Source: Pomacea canaliculata
Taxonomy: Eukaryota; Mollusca; Gastropoda; Architaenioglossa; Ampullariidae
Assembly: GCF_003073045.1 (NCBI RefSeq)
Contig: NC_037590.1
Location: 28,918,449 to 28,982,448, forward strand
Direction of reading: 5' to 3'
Length of the DNA stretch: 64,000 bases
The translations under genes were made by a program, and so were the position numbers. How positions within the stretch are numbered: the first letter of the stretch is position 1; every line of letters starts with the position of its first letter. Below the pieces are notes generated by a model. That model was given only the letters and a program-made list of their open reading frames with translations. It was not told the origin of the DNA and made no database searches. Below are positions 38,122 through 52,300 of this stretch, piece by piece.

Positions 38122-41100
38122 TTATGTCAGCACAACACCTTTCTCTTTAATGAAGTGTTCAATAGCAGCTAACACACCCGAGGTCTCTAAGCTGGCATCC
38201 AGTTTGACATAGCGCAGAAGTAAGTTGCCGCAACCACATTTCTTCAGAAACACGTATGCTCTGTTGCAGACAAATAAGAAAGATCATTAACAAATACAAA
38301 TACATGTAACAACATTACATTTTTAAAATCTTACCAAACAAATAATAAAGATGACATGAAACTGTTTGGAAAAAAAAGAAGGATGAAACACTCACGCAAG
38401 AAAGTTAATGCCAATATTTTTATATTAAAATTGCAGTTTGCAGTTTAAATATTTGTAATACATTTCTATGCTTGTACAAATATGAAGATTTACAGAGGCC
38501 AATTGTGACAATGTTACAAAATGTTGCTTACCGATAAAGTGCATAATGATCCACTTCTGCTTCCTTCAGAAATCTTTTGAGCTTGTTTAGATTATGGATA
38601 AACTGGTTTAAAAAAAAAAGTTGAAATTCTCTAATAATTAACAAAATATGTTTAATTACTAGTATTAGTAAACCCTTCTATTTTATCCATTTTAAATGTG
38701 CAATTTTCATGTTATTTTCTAAGAAAATGGTAATGTTTTAGTGCTTCCAACAAATATGACCGATGCTATTCAATAATAAACAAAAACAGTTCACATTAGT
38801 AATTTTTTTAGCAAGTGATAATTACCATCCCCAGTACAGGAAAATAATCTCCAAAGGAGGCTCCCTCACTTACAGCAAGTTTGACCGATTCCAAAGTATC
38901 TCTGATTTTAGTGACATTCTGTGCTTCAATAGACAAGAGGTGGTCAGCAGCTATTTTGCAGAAATGACATGGCAAAACTCCTGAAAATGAAATGGAAAAT
39001 ATGCACATAGACTCCCATTAACATGTTCCATAATTTATAAAACGAATACTACAATCAGTCTTTTGAATGAATAGCTTTCAGTGTTAAAGGTTGACTAGGT
39101 GCTAATTGAACCAATGTCAACTAGGCATACATCTTCCGGTTTTAAATGTGTTAACTGTTCAAGTGGGAAAACCAGATCCTCTGTGAAAATACTTAGGACC
39201 ATTTTCAAACATTAACAGAAGTCTATTTTCTTATTTTGAGATCTAGATCATCAAGGACATCTTCTGACAATGCACCTTGCTGCTGCGACGAACTTTATTC
39301 TTACTTTTATTCTAACTTTCACTTTGTAACTAGAGCACCTTCCAATGTTCATATTGCTCACTGGGATAAATAAAGTTGGTCATTGTCACTGATTTTCTTC
39401 AGTGATACATGGGCAATCACTTTATTGGGGATGTAAGGCAGGTGGTGGCAATTGTGGGCAGATGTGTGATTTTGCATGTGCTGATTGTCTTGGGTGAGAA
39501 ATAATGCATCAGATCACAGCCTGTAGGTATTAACACTTTTTATGCCTTTGTTTAGTCCAAGTCAGTTAGCGCCATATAATTATTTCTGGAACTTTCATTC
39601 ATTTATAACAACCCAATCTGAATAAGGTGTAGGATTTGTAATAGCTGTACAATTTTAATTTTTTTTTAAAATTCCACACTCATTAGAACCATACAGCTGT
39701 TTTCTTCATCTTAATGAGGTGAAAAAAAACAACAAATCTGTCTTTTTACCTTGCATGTCAAAGACTGCCTCCTGTTCTTTTAATTTTAGAGTGATGACAT
39801 CTGGTTGGACCTGCCATGCTTCTCCAGATGGTGAAATTCCAGCTTTTAGCTGGTCTGAAGCCTGCAACTGTTCTAGAAGAGGAGACAGACTGCAGCAGCT
39901 AATGAATCTGAAGAAAAAAACCATAACCATTGAACTTATTAAAAAAATCTGAGCATTGAACAGAACAAAACAAAAAAAAATCCAGCGTGATCTATTTACA
40001 TTGTGATGCTTACAAAAGAATGCATAAAACCATGCAATATTTGGAGTCGTCACACTTTCTGCAATTGCAGTTATACTGGTTTTAATTTTTATTTATGAAC
40101 ATGAGATCATAAAAAAACTCAGTCCACAACCCTTCCAGATGCTTACTTTCTGATATCATCTTCCTCTTCAGCTGTTGCATCACATACCTGAAGTGAGGCA
40201 TCCACAAGAGCCTGCAGAAACAAAAATAAATTAAAAAAAATAACAGCACATAAAGTCTAGAATTATGTTGGTGCTTGATATTACATGATTCTAAGCATAT
40301 GTACAGTTTCCATGTTTACTGCTGCTCTAACCATGAAGGAAAACAACACAAATGTTCCCATAACATTGACTTTAACAACTTCTCATGGTAAATCAGCGAC
40401 ACCACAGGAACAATCTACTACTTGTTTCTGTCTATAAATACAAGTGCAAGAAAACTTAAGTGGAAGGAAACTCCCAATCAACTTATTTTAATGCAACTAT
40501 TTACATTTTACTCACACTGTAGACGAGATATTGCACATTTTGGCCCAAACGAGTGATGCAGCGTGTCAAATATTCCAGTACAGTTTCAGGCCATGCCTCC
40601 AGGTACTTTTTCAGTCCAGTGTTTACCTGGCTTAGCTGAAAAAATATAGAAATTCATAAACCTTTTTAAATTAAAGAATGTGCATGAAAACACACACACA
40701 ATGGTCATCTCATTCAAATACAATTAAGATTTAAAAGTTTAAATAATGTTTGTGAAAAAAACATAAATGAAAAACAAGCACATAAAATAATGAAATCCAT
40801 AATTCATTCATCTCATATAAACTACAAATTAAAAGAAAATCTCTTCATGTTGAGTTTATAGTAAATATTTAGTCATTTAATAGCTGTGTTTATAGTTTGT
40901 TACTGCATGAAACACAAAGTATAGGAACTGTCAAAACTGTTCTGAGCATAATGCATATTGTGAATGATAATGTACTTAATAGTGGTTAGAAGAAAAAAAA
41001 AGTATTACCTAAAATCTATGCCTCTTTATGCACTTACTTTTAAATTTAAATTTCCCTTTTTTTATAGTATTAGATCCACTAACTGTAATGAACTTCCGAT

Positions 41101-44100
41101 GAAAATACATTTTTTTTCTGCAGAGATCCACTTGCCCAAAAATGAACATCTCAGTTTTAAATTGGAAAAACTGATTAGCCTTCTCTTTTCACTGCCTAAA
41201 CATCTATAATTGTATTATCAATGTATGCATTTGTAAAAAATGCTTCTCATCAGGTACACTCACTGTTCTTTTCTTCTAAAATATTACTATTTGTAACAAA
41301 AGAAACATTGAATATAGAACAGTAACTAGAGGTTATTTTTTTTACAATGTCTGGGGGCAAACAATAAAGAAAATAATTACATATGACCACTCCACATTTA
41401 AATAGTGAAATCTGAATATAATTTGTACTGAAAAGTACAAAATTTACATTTTAAGTGACATTATTGCAAAATGTCAATGTATATTATTACAGTACTGCAG
41501 CTGAAGCATATTACATTAGAATTAAAAAGCAAGCATTTAAATAAAAAAGAATCCGATGATGGAATATATTTCTGTTCGTAAACTACAACAATGAATTCAC
41601 TTTTAGAAACATAATGATGATATTTTCTTTCAATATTATTAAACTGTCTTGCAGATCTCATCAACATAGAGAATTTATTTTTAAAAGTTTTATTTCAGAT
41701 TTTAATTTTCTGAAGAGTTTTCACTATTTTTGGCAAATTAAAATCATTATTATTAAGAAAAGAAACCATTCACAAGCTTCATCTGTGATAAGTGCTGGAA
41801 GCGATGGATAAGTGACATCAAACAAGTGCATGTGTATAAAACAATGCTATTAGTTACATGTAATGCAATTTAATTTGCAAACGACACTTGCATATACTCT
41901 GTTACCTTCTTTGTAAAATGTTCAGGTGAGGTATGTGTCTGAGACAAAATCATTAAGTTAAATTTAAAATGATCAGTTGTGAAGTACTTGTTATAATCAA
42001 ACACAATATGTAGATAGGTGCAAACAGTCAAAGCTAAAAGCAGTTTCTGATAGTCAACCTCATTATTACAGCAGCAGACTACTATGTCACTACCATCACA
42101 AATAGGTTATCAACAGGTTAGTGCTGCTACATTTTATGTATCTCGCTGAAAAGCACATATATAAGTTGCAAACTATTTTGATGCAACTGATTCATATTTC
42201 CAAGAACATTTTACTGTTTCAGTGGATGTTACGTGATGCTTAATGAATGACTAACTTCCAAGAGAAGAGACAGCAGCAAATTATAATTATAAATGCATCA
42301 TTATATAATGTTTTATTGTTATTAGAAAGGTCAAAAGACTCAAAATTGACATATTTACATCTTTCCTGGATGCTTTGGGAATAGTTCTAAAAAGGTCTTT
42401 AAAAAGCAAATTAAAAGGTTTGTGGCGTTAGTTTGTCCAAAACTGTTACTATATTTTATAGAAGGTCACAATCATACGATACTTAAGACCACATCAAACA
42501 TTCTTCTAAGACATGATTTCCCATCATAAGAAATAAATATTCAAAGCCCATGAGTTATTAAGTAAATCTAGCCAATCATGTACAAATTAAATGGCCTATT
42601 TCATTACTAAAACATTTGTTTGCTTAAAATGTCAGCATTCCAAACTTCAGTCACAATAAAACAAACAAAATAACAATTTAAAAAAAAAAGATAAAAACAG
42701 CAAAAAAAGAAAATCCAGGGAAAAAGTCAACACAAACTCTGAAACAAGAAAAAGGGACTTTTGATTGCTGTGTGGACTTAACTGAAGCTGGGTATCATGT
42801 CAAATACTATAGCTAATAGAGTTTTATTAACATAACCTGGCCTACAAGTCACAAGACCAGTAGAATTATCATTGTAATGTATACAAATTAATGTCAAATG
42901 TGGGCCAGCCCTATAAAAATATTGTTAGTAAATATCTTAATAAAAAATATGGTTTATTTTTCCAAAAATACCTAATCAAGAAAAGCCATGCCTTCTTTCC
43001 CTTAGTCTATAAGCACTAAATGAATACATTATCCCATTCACTTTAACTAATTAACTGAAGTGGTCTGGTGGTGCAACAATTAGTGCCTGTCACCAATATG
43101 GTAAAGATTAGCTGTTCTGGGTTCAGATCTCATCTCAGGTATGCTGTTAGTTTTCTGAATGTGGTACCAACTGCTTTGCTGTGATAGAGCCTTAGTTGCT
43201 GTCTTAAAAAAAAAAAACCCATCAATTCCCCTGCCCCCTTACTTAACTGATCAACTATTTTCTACACCTATCATTGAGGAACTAATAGTCAAACAACACT
43301 TTGGTGAATATGTGTCCTTTATACAAGAAACTAGAGGAACTAGTAAGCAAATGAAATTATACAGTTGCACAGCAATACAAACAGATGCCGCTTGTTTACA
43401 TCAAGATTACCCCAAAAAAAAAAAAAGAAGAGAGAGAAACATTAAGGCACAGGAAAGAAAATATCAAATCTACAACAAAAAAACCCATATAGAACAGCCC
43501 GCATGCTCTCCTACCTGCCAATGAATGTCACCACTTTGAGGACTGTCCATGGGCAAATGCTGAGAGGTAAACATAAATCTACACAGTGCAGCAACAGAAT
43601 CACTGTAAAGCTGAATGGCACAAAACCTCACTCATGCTTTCACCTGCCTTTTCATCAGGTTTTCCATATACATGTATCAGTAATTTTATAAATTTTCTAT
43701 TTTAAAGTAACTGTAGCATGATAAAATTTTTAATTTAAACTGAGTGTGCATGCAAGTCCACATGCATGAGTGCATAACCAAATATGCACCCAAGATTTGT
43801 GCCATTTACCTTTTGTACTAAATCCACCATAAACTGTTTACATAATCTTTTATCCATATAATCATGTGTGCATACATTTTGCTTGTGATAGCTTGTTAAA
43901 AAAATAGTTTCAGATATTTAATCTTTTAGTAACACAAATCTACTCAATTTCAGTTTATTGTCCTTAATCCTGATAATCCTGCTGCCAGACCTTTTGAGTT
44001 CAACTTTATGATCTGCATAAATGCACTTCCCATGGAAATTATATCTTTAACCTTGATGAAGGTGAACAAACGAATTGATTTGCCAAGTGATACTGCACAA

Positions 44101-47100
44101 GAAAAATGTCTGCATGTTGGCCGCCACTCTCTTGGCAATCACCAATCACATCATTTCAATTGAACTATATATATATATATAAAAAAAAAAATCCCAGGTC
44201 ATTCCATTATTTTGTTGCCATTTCTATCCATCATCCCCTTGAGAGATCAGATTATGCTGCTGCTGGCATGGCACTCACTGAGAAGATGTACATTTGTAAG
44301 CACAATGAATGCTCTCTATGAGCTCACTTTGCTCACAGCAGCAGACAATGGAAAAGGAAGAAGTTGCAAACAACCAGACATACTGAATATCTCACAGGCC
44401 ATCACAGAAAGAAGAAGGAAAGGATATGTTCAAGATGCTACCAGAATTCTGAAGCATACCATGCTTATAGAGAGCACAGTGTAGGCCAGGAACAAAGGTA
44501 TATGGAAAACGCTCACAAAAGCATAGTAATCATCATAGCAACTAATGTTGTTGAACATCTAAACTGTTCAATAATGGAGAACTTCATCAGTGAAAACTAT
44601 TAGCAGAAGCAGCACAATGCTCATGATAGTCAGAGCACACTATCACCATCAGAAGAGGCTAATTTGTGCAAGAAGGTAAAGTTGAACCCTCCAGCCAGTG
44701 GAGCCCATAGATCAGAAACAAATCGTCACATTCTATGATTCAGATGGAATTCATTTAAAAGGTACACTTAAGCAAATGAAATGTTAAGCACATAGAAAGC
44801 TGCCATAAGATGAGAAAAAAGGGCAGTATATTGAAGCAATTATTTGAACAATGTTTATTCAAAATAAAATTTACTTCAAAATGTATTATTCTAAGATCTT
44901 ACATTTGTCATATAAAAACTGACCTAATTTTTCTTTGGAAGTCAAAATCTTGAAGTCTATGCAGCAGTTCAAAAATCACTGATTGACAGACTTCACATGA
45001 CTTATGACTTAGTCTGATGCCAATGTGTGCAGACAGAGAACTTGGGTGAGAGAGAGACTTCAGAAGAGGTGAACCCATGTGCACATGCATATACAGATGA
45101 ATCAGCACAATCACTGATCCTTGTGTTCATATGTATATATTTATATGCATGTAAGAGAGTATCCATCGAAAGTGTCCATTAGAGAAAGACCACTAAGCAG
45201 CCTCCACTTTGGTGACATCGATCTGAAAGCAATGACAGGTTGCAAGCTCTCACAAATAGCCTTGCAACCAATGCAAGTACATAATGGGATGGACATCAGC
45301 ATGGATAAAAGCAAAACAATGGTGAACACTGTTGGGTAGAAAAAAGCAGAGATATGGCTAAATGGCATGCAACTTGAGGAGGTGCAGAGTACCTGGGAGT
45401 GACGCTCTCAAAGGATGCCAGTTGTGTAGTGGACATTTGGTAGAGAATCACAGCAGCAAAGGCAGCAATGGCAAAGCTGAACAAGATATGGAACAGCAGG
45501 GGTATAAGCACAAAAACAATACTATAGCTATACAAGTCCCTGGTCGTCCCCATTTGCTGTACGGCTGCAAAACCTGGACCCTTCTGACAGATACAGAGAG
45601 AAAGATTCAGGCATTTGAGATGAACTGTCTTCAGAGACTGCATGATATCGCCTTCAGGGAACAGAAGTCAAATGAATTCGTTTACAGTCTGTTCACCATC
45701 CTGATCAGTCCCCAAAAAGCTCTGATCATCACCATCAAGAGGCAGAAGCAGATTTGGTGCAGGCAGGTCGCTTGACATGACACATTGCCCAAGATAGCCC
45801 TCCTGGGATACGTGGACGAACAAAACATTAATGAGGAAAACAGAAGTGATGGTTGAGCAACATCAAGAAGTGGACAGGCCTCCAGTTAGATCTGATAGGA
45901 GCACAGAATAGGCCTGAATGGCATACCTAAACAACATTTGCTGCAATTCATGATGCCACCAATTGACAGAGGAAGTGAGGAGAAAGAAATAGTGTATGTG
46001 TATAAGTGTGAGTGCACGTATATGCACAATTTGTGATAAATATAATTGCATGACCATCAGTCTATGGCCTTACAATAAGTGAAAATGTTTGAAATTCTAC
46101 TGGTTAATAAAGAGTAAACATGCAAAAAAAAAAAAAAAAAAAGAATAACATAAATATACTCTATTAAATGCTGTCTAATTTCTTTCCCAAAATGTTGGCA
46201 ACAAAAGAGAAAAAAATAATAAAACTGTAGTAAGTGTTGCAGTAAACAGGCAGTTAAATTAAAGAAAGTACATTAAAAAGGAAAAAAATATATTATATAA
46301 GCCCACTTTTTCACACAAAGTGAAAAGAAATTCTGTTTATAACTTTTGCCCAAACCTCACACTCACAGAACATAAGCCACACATAGTAACATTACCTCCT
46401 CATCTAGATACTGCACAAATCCTTCGCTGTATTTGTCAAGGTCCTGACGAAATGTAAGAATTATTAAGGAATCTACAACTTCTGCAGGACTTACCTGCAT
46501 ACTATCAGGTTCTTACAGCAGGCAAACCAGGCAATGTTTCTTTACAACTATTGCATTTTCTCATCATCATAATCATCATTATTAATTCACAAAATACCTT
46601 AAATAATTAATAACTCTACGGCCATTATGGCTTGTTCAAACAATAGCTTTTTTTAAAAACTTGTTCTTACATCACAGTCAAAAGATAATGCAGGATTCCC
46701 AAAGACCCACTGAAGTGTAATTGATTTATCATGTTTAGGACAGAGAGTGTTTCAGTTGGTAGTTCTACCAGACCTTTAACCTTTAACTTTTAAGTTAAGA
46801 ACAATAACAACACAGCCAGGGAACTTAAGTTTAGTATTTCCCATTTAATCATAACGTTAACTTCAATTAATGCTGGTTCTTAAATCCAGTATTCTATAGA
46901 AATAGTTTTTCTCCCTTTCTCTAGGCCACATAACGTATGTCATTCTAAGTTAATTTTCAATACTGACATTATGAATACATACCCATAAAAATTATTTTCT
47001 GGTAGTCGTCAATACTTGATTGATAATTTTCTCCAGATTTAAGAACAATTCTCCAATTCTAATAATAATTATTAGTGAATTTGTTTCACACAAAAGAAAC

Positions 47101-49195
47101 ATTTTAAACATTTTTGCAGTTACATGTACTTTGCAAAGTAAACAGGACTAAATATTTCAAAGTATTTAAGGTAAAAGTTGCAATCTCTAGTTTATAAAAT
47201 ACATCTCCCAGTCATAAAACTGAAGTTCAGTTTCCCCTATTCCAACAGCAAAGGATATAAATCAAGAGAGCTGTCAGTAAATGACACAAAACAGACCACA
47301 AATCTCCTTAAGTTGTTTGATTTGTCAGCATCACTTTCACTATCAGATGGCAATTTCAAAACACAGAAATAGCATGCTGCTGCTGAAGCTACATCATCAG
47401 TAGAGCTGCAATGACAAGGAAAGGAGTTAAAGTAGAGAAGTGAAGTTGATTTTCCAAACTATAAATGCAAACACATTTACCCATGTTAATTTTCATAATA
47501 TTTGTTTGAAAGAATATTTTATATCAACTGTTTTCTGCTAAATATTTTAAAATGACTTTTAAAATAAACATACTTTATAAGCAATCATCTTAAAGTGTTT
47601 CTTTTTGTCTGATATTCATCTCTTACAGTTCTTGCTGTGCGGTTTTATCAATGAATCATGATAAAATTTACTACTAGTAATAGATGCCTTTCCTCACAAC
47701 AGATATTGGAAGCTTCAAGCATAGTACACAGTACAACAGTACAAACAAAATTCATTTGTATATTTAAATTTTATGAAATATTTTATAAAAGAAATGACAA
47801 AACCCCAAAAAGTTCATTCTCTAACAAACATTGCCTACAAATTTATTAAAAAGGATGCTTCTTTTCACACCATAAAACAAACTGATTAATTTCTTCCTTA
47901 AATTTTAACTGTACAAACATTTAACTATTTAAAAAGTAGCAATCATTTCAATGCAAATTAGACCACCAATGAGACAAAACAGAGTCAATGTTGGAGTAGA
48001 TTAATGTTACTAATGCTACTATTAATGCCTTGAACCCCCAAAGAAATCTAATCTTGTATTTCAGAATCTAATTTTAAAATATTCCTTTTCATTTTTACAG
48101 ATTTTTATATACATATGTTGGAAATTTTTTTTTTTAGGATTAAAGTAAACTGAAAAATCTTTATAAGAATTTAATCCACTTCATTACCTAATTCCAACAG
48201 GGAGGAAATGTCCTTGACCTGAAGGTGAAGGTAATCTAGATAAGCGCTGAGCCAAAGATTTGCGTAAATCTGTTTCTGCAGATGCTGACAGATTTGTGGC
48301 AGCAATGCTGAGGCTGAAATCAGCATTTATTGTTCATGAAATAAAATAAGCGAAAGAAAATTTCTGAATCAATAGTTACACAATGATATTTATCATAAAT
48401 ACTGTTACAGATTTAGCAATGTAATGTGTAGTACAGTCTCATCAAAGACTCCTTGGTATCATACCTTAGATTTCCATCTTCAGATGTTTCTTCTTCTATT
48501 GATGAAGGGTCACTGATGCTTTTAGGTCTTAAGACAAAAAGCACTTTGGCAATTACATGATACATTCACAAATGAAATATTCATAGAAATGGTCTAGATG
48601 AATTCCACACTATAATCAAACTGTCTGAACTTTCAAAGGTATCATCTGATATAATGAAATTGCCCGAAGGACTTGTTTAGCGAACAGCGCTCATTTCTAG
48701 TGTATGGGAAAATTCCGACGATGTTACTTGATAATTTTGATCCCGTGGATATGGAGAATAGTAATGCCAAAATTGGAAAGACAAAGTGTAAAAGATGTAT
48801 AGTAAAGATGCGTCACAAGATTTGTAATGCTGGTTGTGATTTGTGATTTACATTTTCCCAATTTCTTAAGTTATTAGTACCAATGGGAAAACATGATTTA
48901 TGACTTCTTAAAATATAAGACCTTACTAGAACAGCTGCAGTTACTTAATGTGATGAATTAGTGACAATGGTACCACGAAAGAACTACAGAGCTATACGGA
49001 TACGTCCGTTCATCTCTCGCAACGGCTGCTTAAAGTACGATATTACATTAAGAGCAGAATTTAAAATAAGATTTCAAACCTGTTTGGATAAAATGTATAC
49101 AATGCGTAATATCTTTTAATATCTGATTGTTTCTTTTCGCTGGGTTGATCACCAGTGGAATTCTGAGTCGTGCTTGTATCAGCCTTATCGGCCAT
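38122..49195 (-). CDS. C17orf75: C17orf75/NJMU-R1 homologue (WDR11-complex trafficking subunit), 11 exons
   Basis: Exons in transcript order: 49195-49080, 48527-48465, 48313-48188, 47405-47247, 46443-46396, 40635-40516, 40211-40147, 39907-39750, 38980-38826, 38602-38532, 38260-38122. The product is about 406 residues (human about 396). Landmarks shared with the human protein as I recall it include YYALYTFYPNR, LSIAATNLSAS, LAQRLSR, ACYFCVLK, RFVVCFVS, DLDKYSEGF, KKYLEAWPE, NKLKRFLKEAEVDHYALYR and AYVFLKKCGCGNLLLRYVKL. In vertebrates this protein joins WDR11 and FAM91A1 in capture of endosome-derived vesicles at the trans-Golgi network, and it is reported as spermatogenesis-related. Intron 5 (5.8 kb) contains a LINE and a SINE-like piece. 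Exon 4 ends in phase 2 but exon 5 starts in phase 0; one missing G at the start of exon 5 (CAGG for CAGGG) would explain it. Confidence 0.9.
43060..43215 (+). repeat. tRNA-derived SINE-like element with poly(A)
   Basis: It begins near tggtctggtggtgcaac, carries a B-box-like gggttcagatct about 60 bases later, and ends in a run of 12 A at about 43205-43216. This A-box/B-box spacing and A-rich tail are those of a tRNA-derived SINE. It lies in intron 5 of the C17orf75-like gene, antisense to it. Confidence 0.55.
44167..44190. repeat. (TA)n and A-run microsatellite
   Basis: A short (AT)n run followed by a poly(A) stretch, intronic. Confidence 0.7.
45190..45960 (+). mobile_element. Decayed LINE reverse-transcriptase 3' fragment in intron 5 of the C17orf75-like gene
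   Basis: Plus-strand pieces in order: LSSLHFGDIDLKAMTG (an eroded FADDIDL catalytic box), NGMDISMDKSKTMVN, AMAKLNKIWNSRGISTKT, LLYGCKTWTLLTDTERKIQAFEMNC split over two frames, NEFVYSLF, and WTGLQLDLIGAQNRPEWH near 45870-45930. This is the second half of a non-LTR reverse transcriptase and its C-terminal motif. It is 5' truncated, crossed by stops and frame changes, and lies antisense to the host gene. It differs in sequence from the 34-35 kb fragment, so two separate insertions are likely. Confidence 0.82.
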
Positions 49196-49336
49196 TGCTG
49201 TTTAGAGACAACTCTCGTGCATTTACGTGTTTTGGTCGAAACAGAGCAGACGACAACTTTTATACTGCTTTCCACCATAGGCACTGGGTGGTTTTAGAGT
49301 TTTGTTTGCGTCGCTAATTTAACTTTTGTTTTAGCA
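49196..49336. promoter_or_regulatory. Shared bidirectional promoter of C17orf75-like and MEIOB
   Basis: Only 141 bases separate the two divergent start codons, so both core promoters and any 5' untranslated sequence must lie here or inside the genes. No TATA box is evident for either direction. Both start codons sit in the same context, gcaATGGC. The tttgttttag just before the MEIOB ATG could also act as a splice acceptor if a non-coding first exon exists. Co-regulation is inferred. Confidence 0.65.
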
Positions 49337-52300
49337 ATGGCATGGCAAGGAAGATTTGATGATATTGGCCAGTATGGAGAAGGCGACAAGACTGGGAAAT
49401 CGTTCAAAAACTTAGCGAACACAAGCCAAAGGCAAAACCAACGCTTCGACACTGTATCGACTTCAACAAAACATGAAGTGCCCGCTTCCGAACAAATCAA
49501 AAGACTGTGTGACATCAAAGCAGACACGATTTCCGTGGTATGACTAGTATTGATGAGAAAATTAAATATCAAAGCAAATCATTATATTTTCTCTAGAATC
49601 TTAGTACGGTTTTATAGTACAATTTAACTTGTAGTAAATATGTATATATGTTGACCAGCAATAAAATTGATTAGCATAATAAGTTAACCCAATAGTATTA
49701 ATGTTCATGTATTTGTGTGTTAGAATATGTAAAGTAAATTGGTATACATTGTTTTATATCTGTTCTGAATATATATGCATTTATCTTTACAGACAGTAAC
49801 AGGCATTATTATAGCAAAAGAACCTCAGCGATCGTTCCTCAGCAAAAAAAGTAAGAATTTATGCCCCTGTTATATTAAAATATTAAGGTGAACCTCAGCA
49901 AAGTAAACATAATTATGGGAAAAATCCACCGTTTTGTCTTTTTTTTTTTTTTTCACTGAATGTATCTTATTAACCCTATTAATTAATGAATTAACCCTAT
50001 GATCATGAAGTACAACAACAGTACACAAATTAGAAAAATGTATAATGCAAAAGCAGAAGTAAGTACTAAAAGTAATATTTTTTCAGATATTGGTAGTGAA
50101 AGACATCTCATTTCATTCATCGTGAGAGACTCACCCTCATATTTTGTGAATGTCACTTGCTGGGGAGGATTTGAATTCATTCATCATATCGCCACCAGTT
50201 TCAAAGTTGGAGACATAGGTAGTGTATCATGGAAAGTGGTGAACTTTTTATATAAATGCCTATCATGAATTTATTTTGAAATATAAAAATGGATTGAAGC
50301 TATAATATAATACATTGTATTAGTCCTTATAATTGCTTAAAGGAAGGTTTGAGGGTGGATTATTGTTCAAAGAAGCTGGTAATAATTGTTTTAACTCAGC
50401 ACTATAATTACCAGAATTAATATCTGGAATACTATTCAGAATATTAAAAACTTTCATTAACTATACAAGAAACAACATGTTTGTACAGGAATAGGTAATG
50501 TAATTTAATTCTTAGTGACATAACCTAGACATTTAAGACACTTCACTTATTACCATCATGTTACTAGTAGACATTTAACTTCGTTTTAATTTTTTTAATT
50601 TGTTAAAAATTATGAAAGTATAATTAAAATTAAAATGTTTCTCTTTAGTTCAGATCAAAAGTGCTCAAGTACAGGCGAAGGCGAGCAATCAGTCTGATGA
50701 AAAGTTCAAACCATGGACACCAGTGTATGTATCATAAAAACAACAGTTTCAATGTGGTAAAGACTAAGTTTAATCAGGCGCAACAACTGTTGGTCATAAT
50801 TAGATGTTCACTGTGGCTTATGCATGTGCTTGGGGCCTATAGTATATAATAATTAGTCATAGTTTAGGGTATCAGTTCTGCAACAGGCAAATGGATCTTA
50901 TAGTTGCCTCAGAGTAGTTATATTTTTTTCCCCACACCCACCTTTCTTAATTACAGGAAGACAACTTTGATTCTTAAAGCAGTGTTTGAATACATGTCAC
51001 TCCTTGAAATCTGTCTTCTGTGTGAGTTTAAGTTTATTGTCATTTTGTCTGTTAATAACCTTCAACAAAACTTGTAATAACAACAGCACCAATAATAATA
51101 ATAAGAAGAAGAACTTAAAGAGCGCAGCATCATGGCCAAGATAGATCGCACTCTCTTCTCAGACCAATAATGATGAATGAAAGATAACAGCCAGTAAACA
51201 GTGAGGTACATATAGGCACACTAAACAACGTAAAGATGAGGTACAAGAGTAGAACGTAAGGCAACGGGTGAAGGTATAAAGGGATGTAGATAATAAACAG
51301 TGTAAGATGGAGTTGTTTCAGACTTGAAAAAGAACAGTAGAGAGTGAGGCAAAGGACATCGAAACCACCTGGGCCCAACTGAAGAGGGCTGCCCAAAAGC
51401 TGGGTCTGCTGGCGAGGTGTTGTTGCAGCCCTATGCTCCTCAAAGAGCAACAAGGAATAAAAAATAAACTAAACTAAACTAAGATGGAGTCGTTACATAC
51501 ATGATGGTTAGCATGACAGAAAGTATTGCAAGGGAATTAAGGATGGTTATTCAGGATAGTACTTTGTGAACAGATATCTTTTCAGAGAGCATTTGAATAT
51601 ATCTTCGAATATAACAAAGAGAAAGATGCATTTTTTGCCTACCATAAATGGGTGTATGTGCTTGGCTCTTTTTGCATTTGTATGTATGTGTGTAAAACGC
51701 TTTCAACCTGATTTTTTGATGGTGGAGAAAACTGCTATATATATATAACAAGATATGTATATATATCTTTTAAGAATATAAATTCAAGGAAAGGTGCAGG
51801 GTATGAAATCATCATTATAAACAACATTTGTAAATCTTTTTCTCACTCAGTTCTTATGTCTTCAATCGTCACTTTGTGCATGTTTACCATATGGTATCAT
51901 CCATTTGGTGTTGTTTGTTTTTCTTAAGTGGTTGACTGCCACTACTGCCAGTTTGTTTGTTTGTTGTTGTTGTAGCATTTTATGTACAGTCCATTGAGCT
52001 TTCCTTCAAACGAAAAAATGCACTTACAAATTATTTTTATTATTCTGATTATATTCACAGCCCATTTCAACTTAGTGTATCAGAAAACCATGGCTCTATA
52101 GATTCATATGCTGGATGGGATATACAAAGCTACAGAAACTTTCTGACAATTCCAACACGCTCAAGCAACAATTATTATGCCTTAGAAGACATAAATATAA
52201 GTGGTGGTACACTTCAAGACCAGCATGTCAATATACTTGCCTGCAGTCAGAAAGGTTATGTCGAACCTTTTTGCTTTTGGTATATAGTGCATGCATTATA

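Noticed and set aside
44212-44603. 90-codon and 79-codon plus frames left of the LINE fragment
   Set aside because: No reverse-transcriptase or endonuclease motif could be recognised, so I did not extend the LINE leftwards into them.
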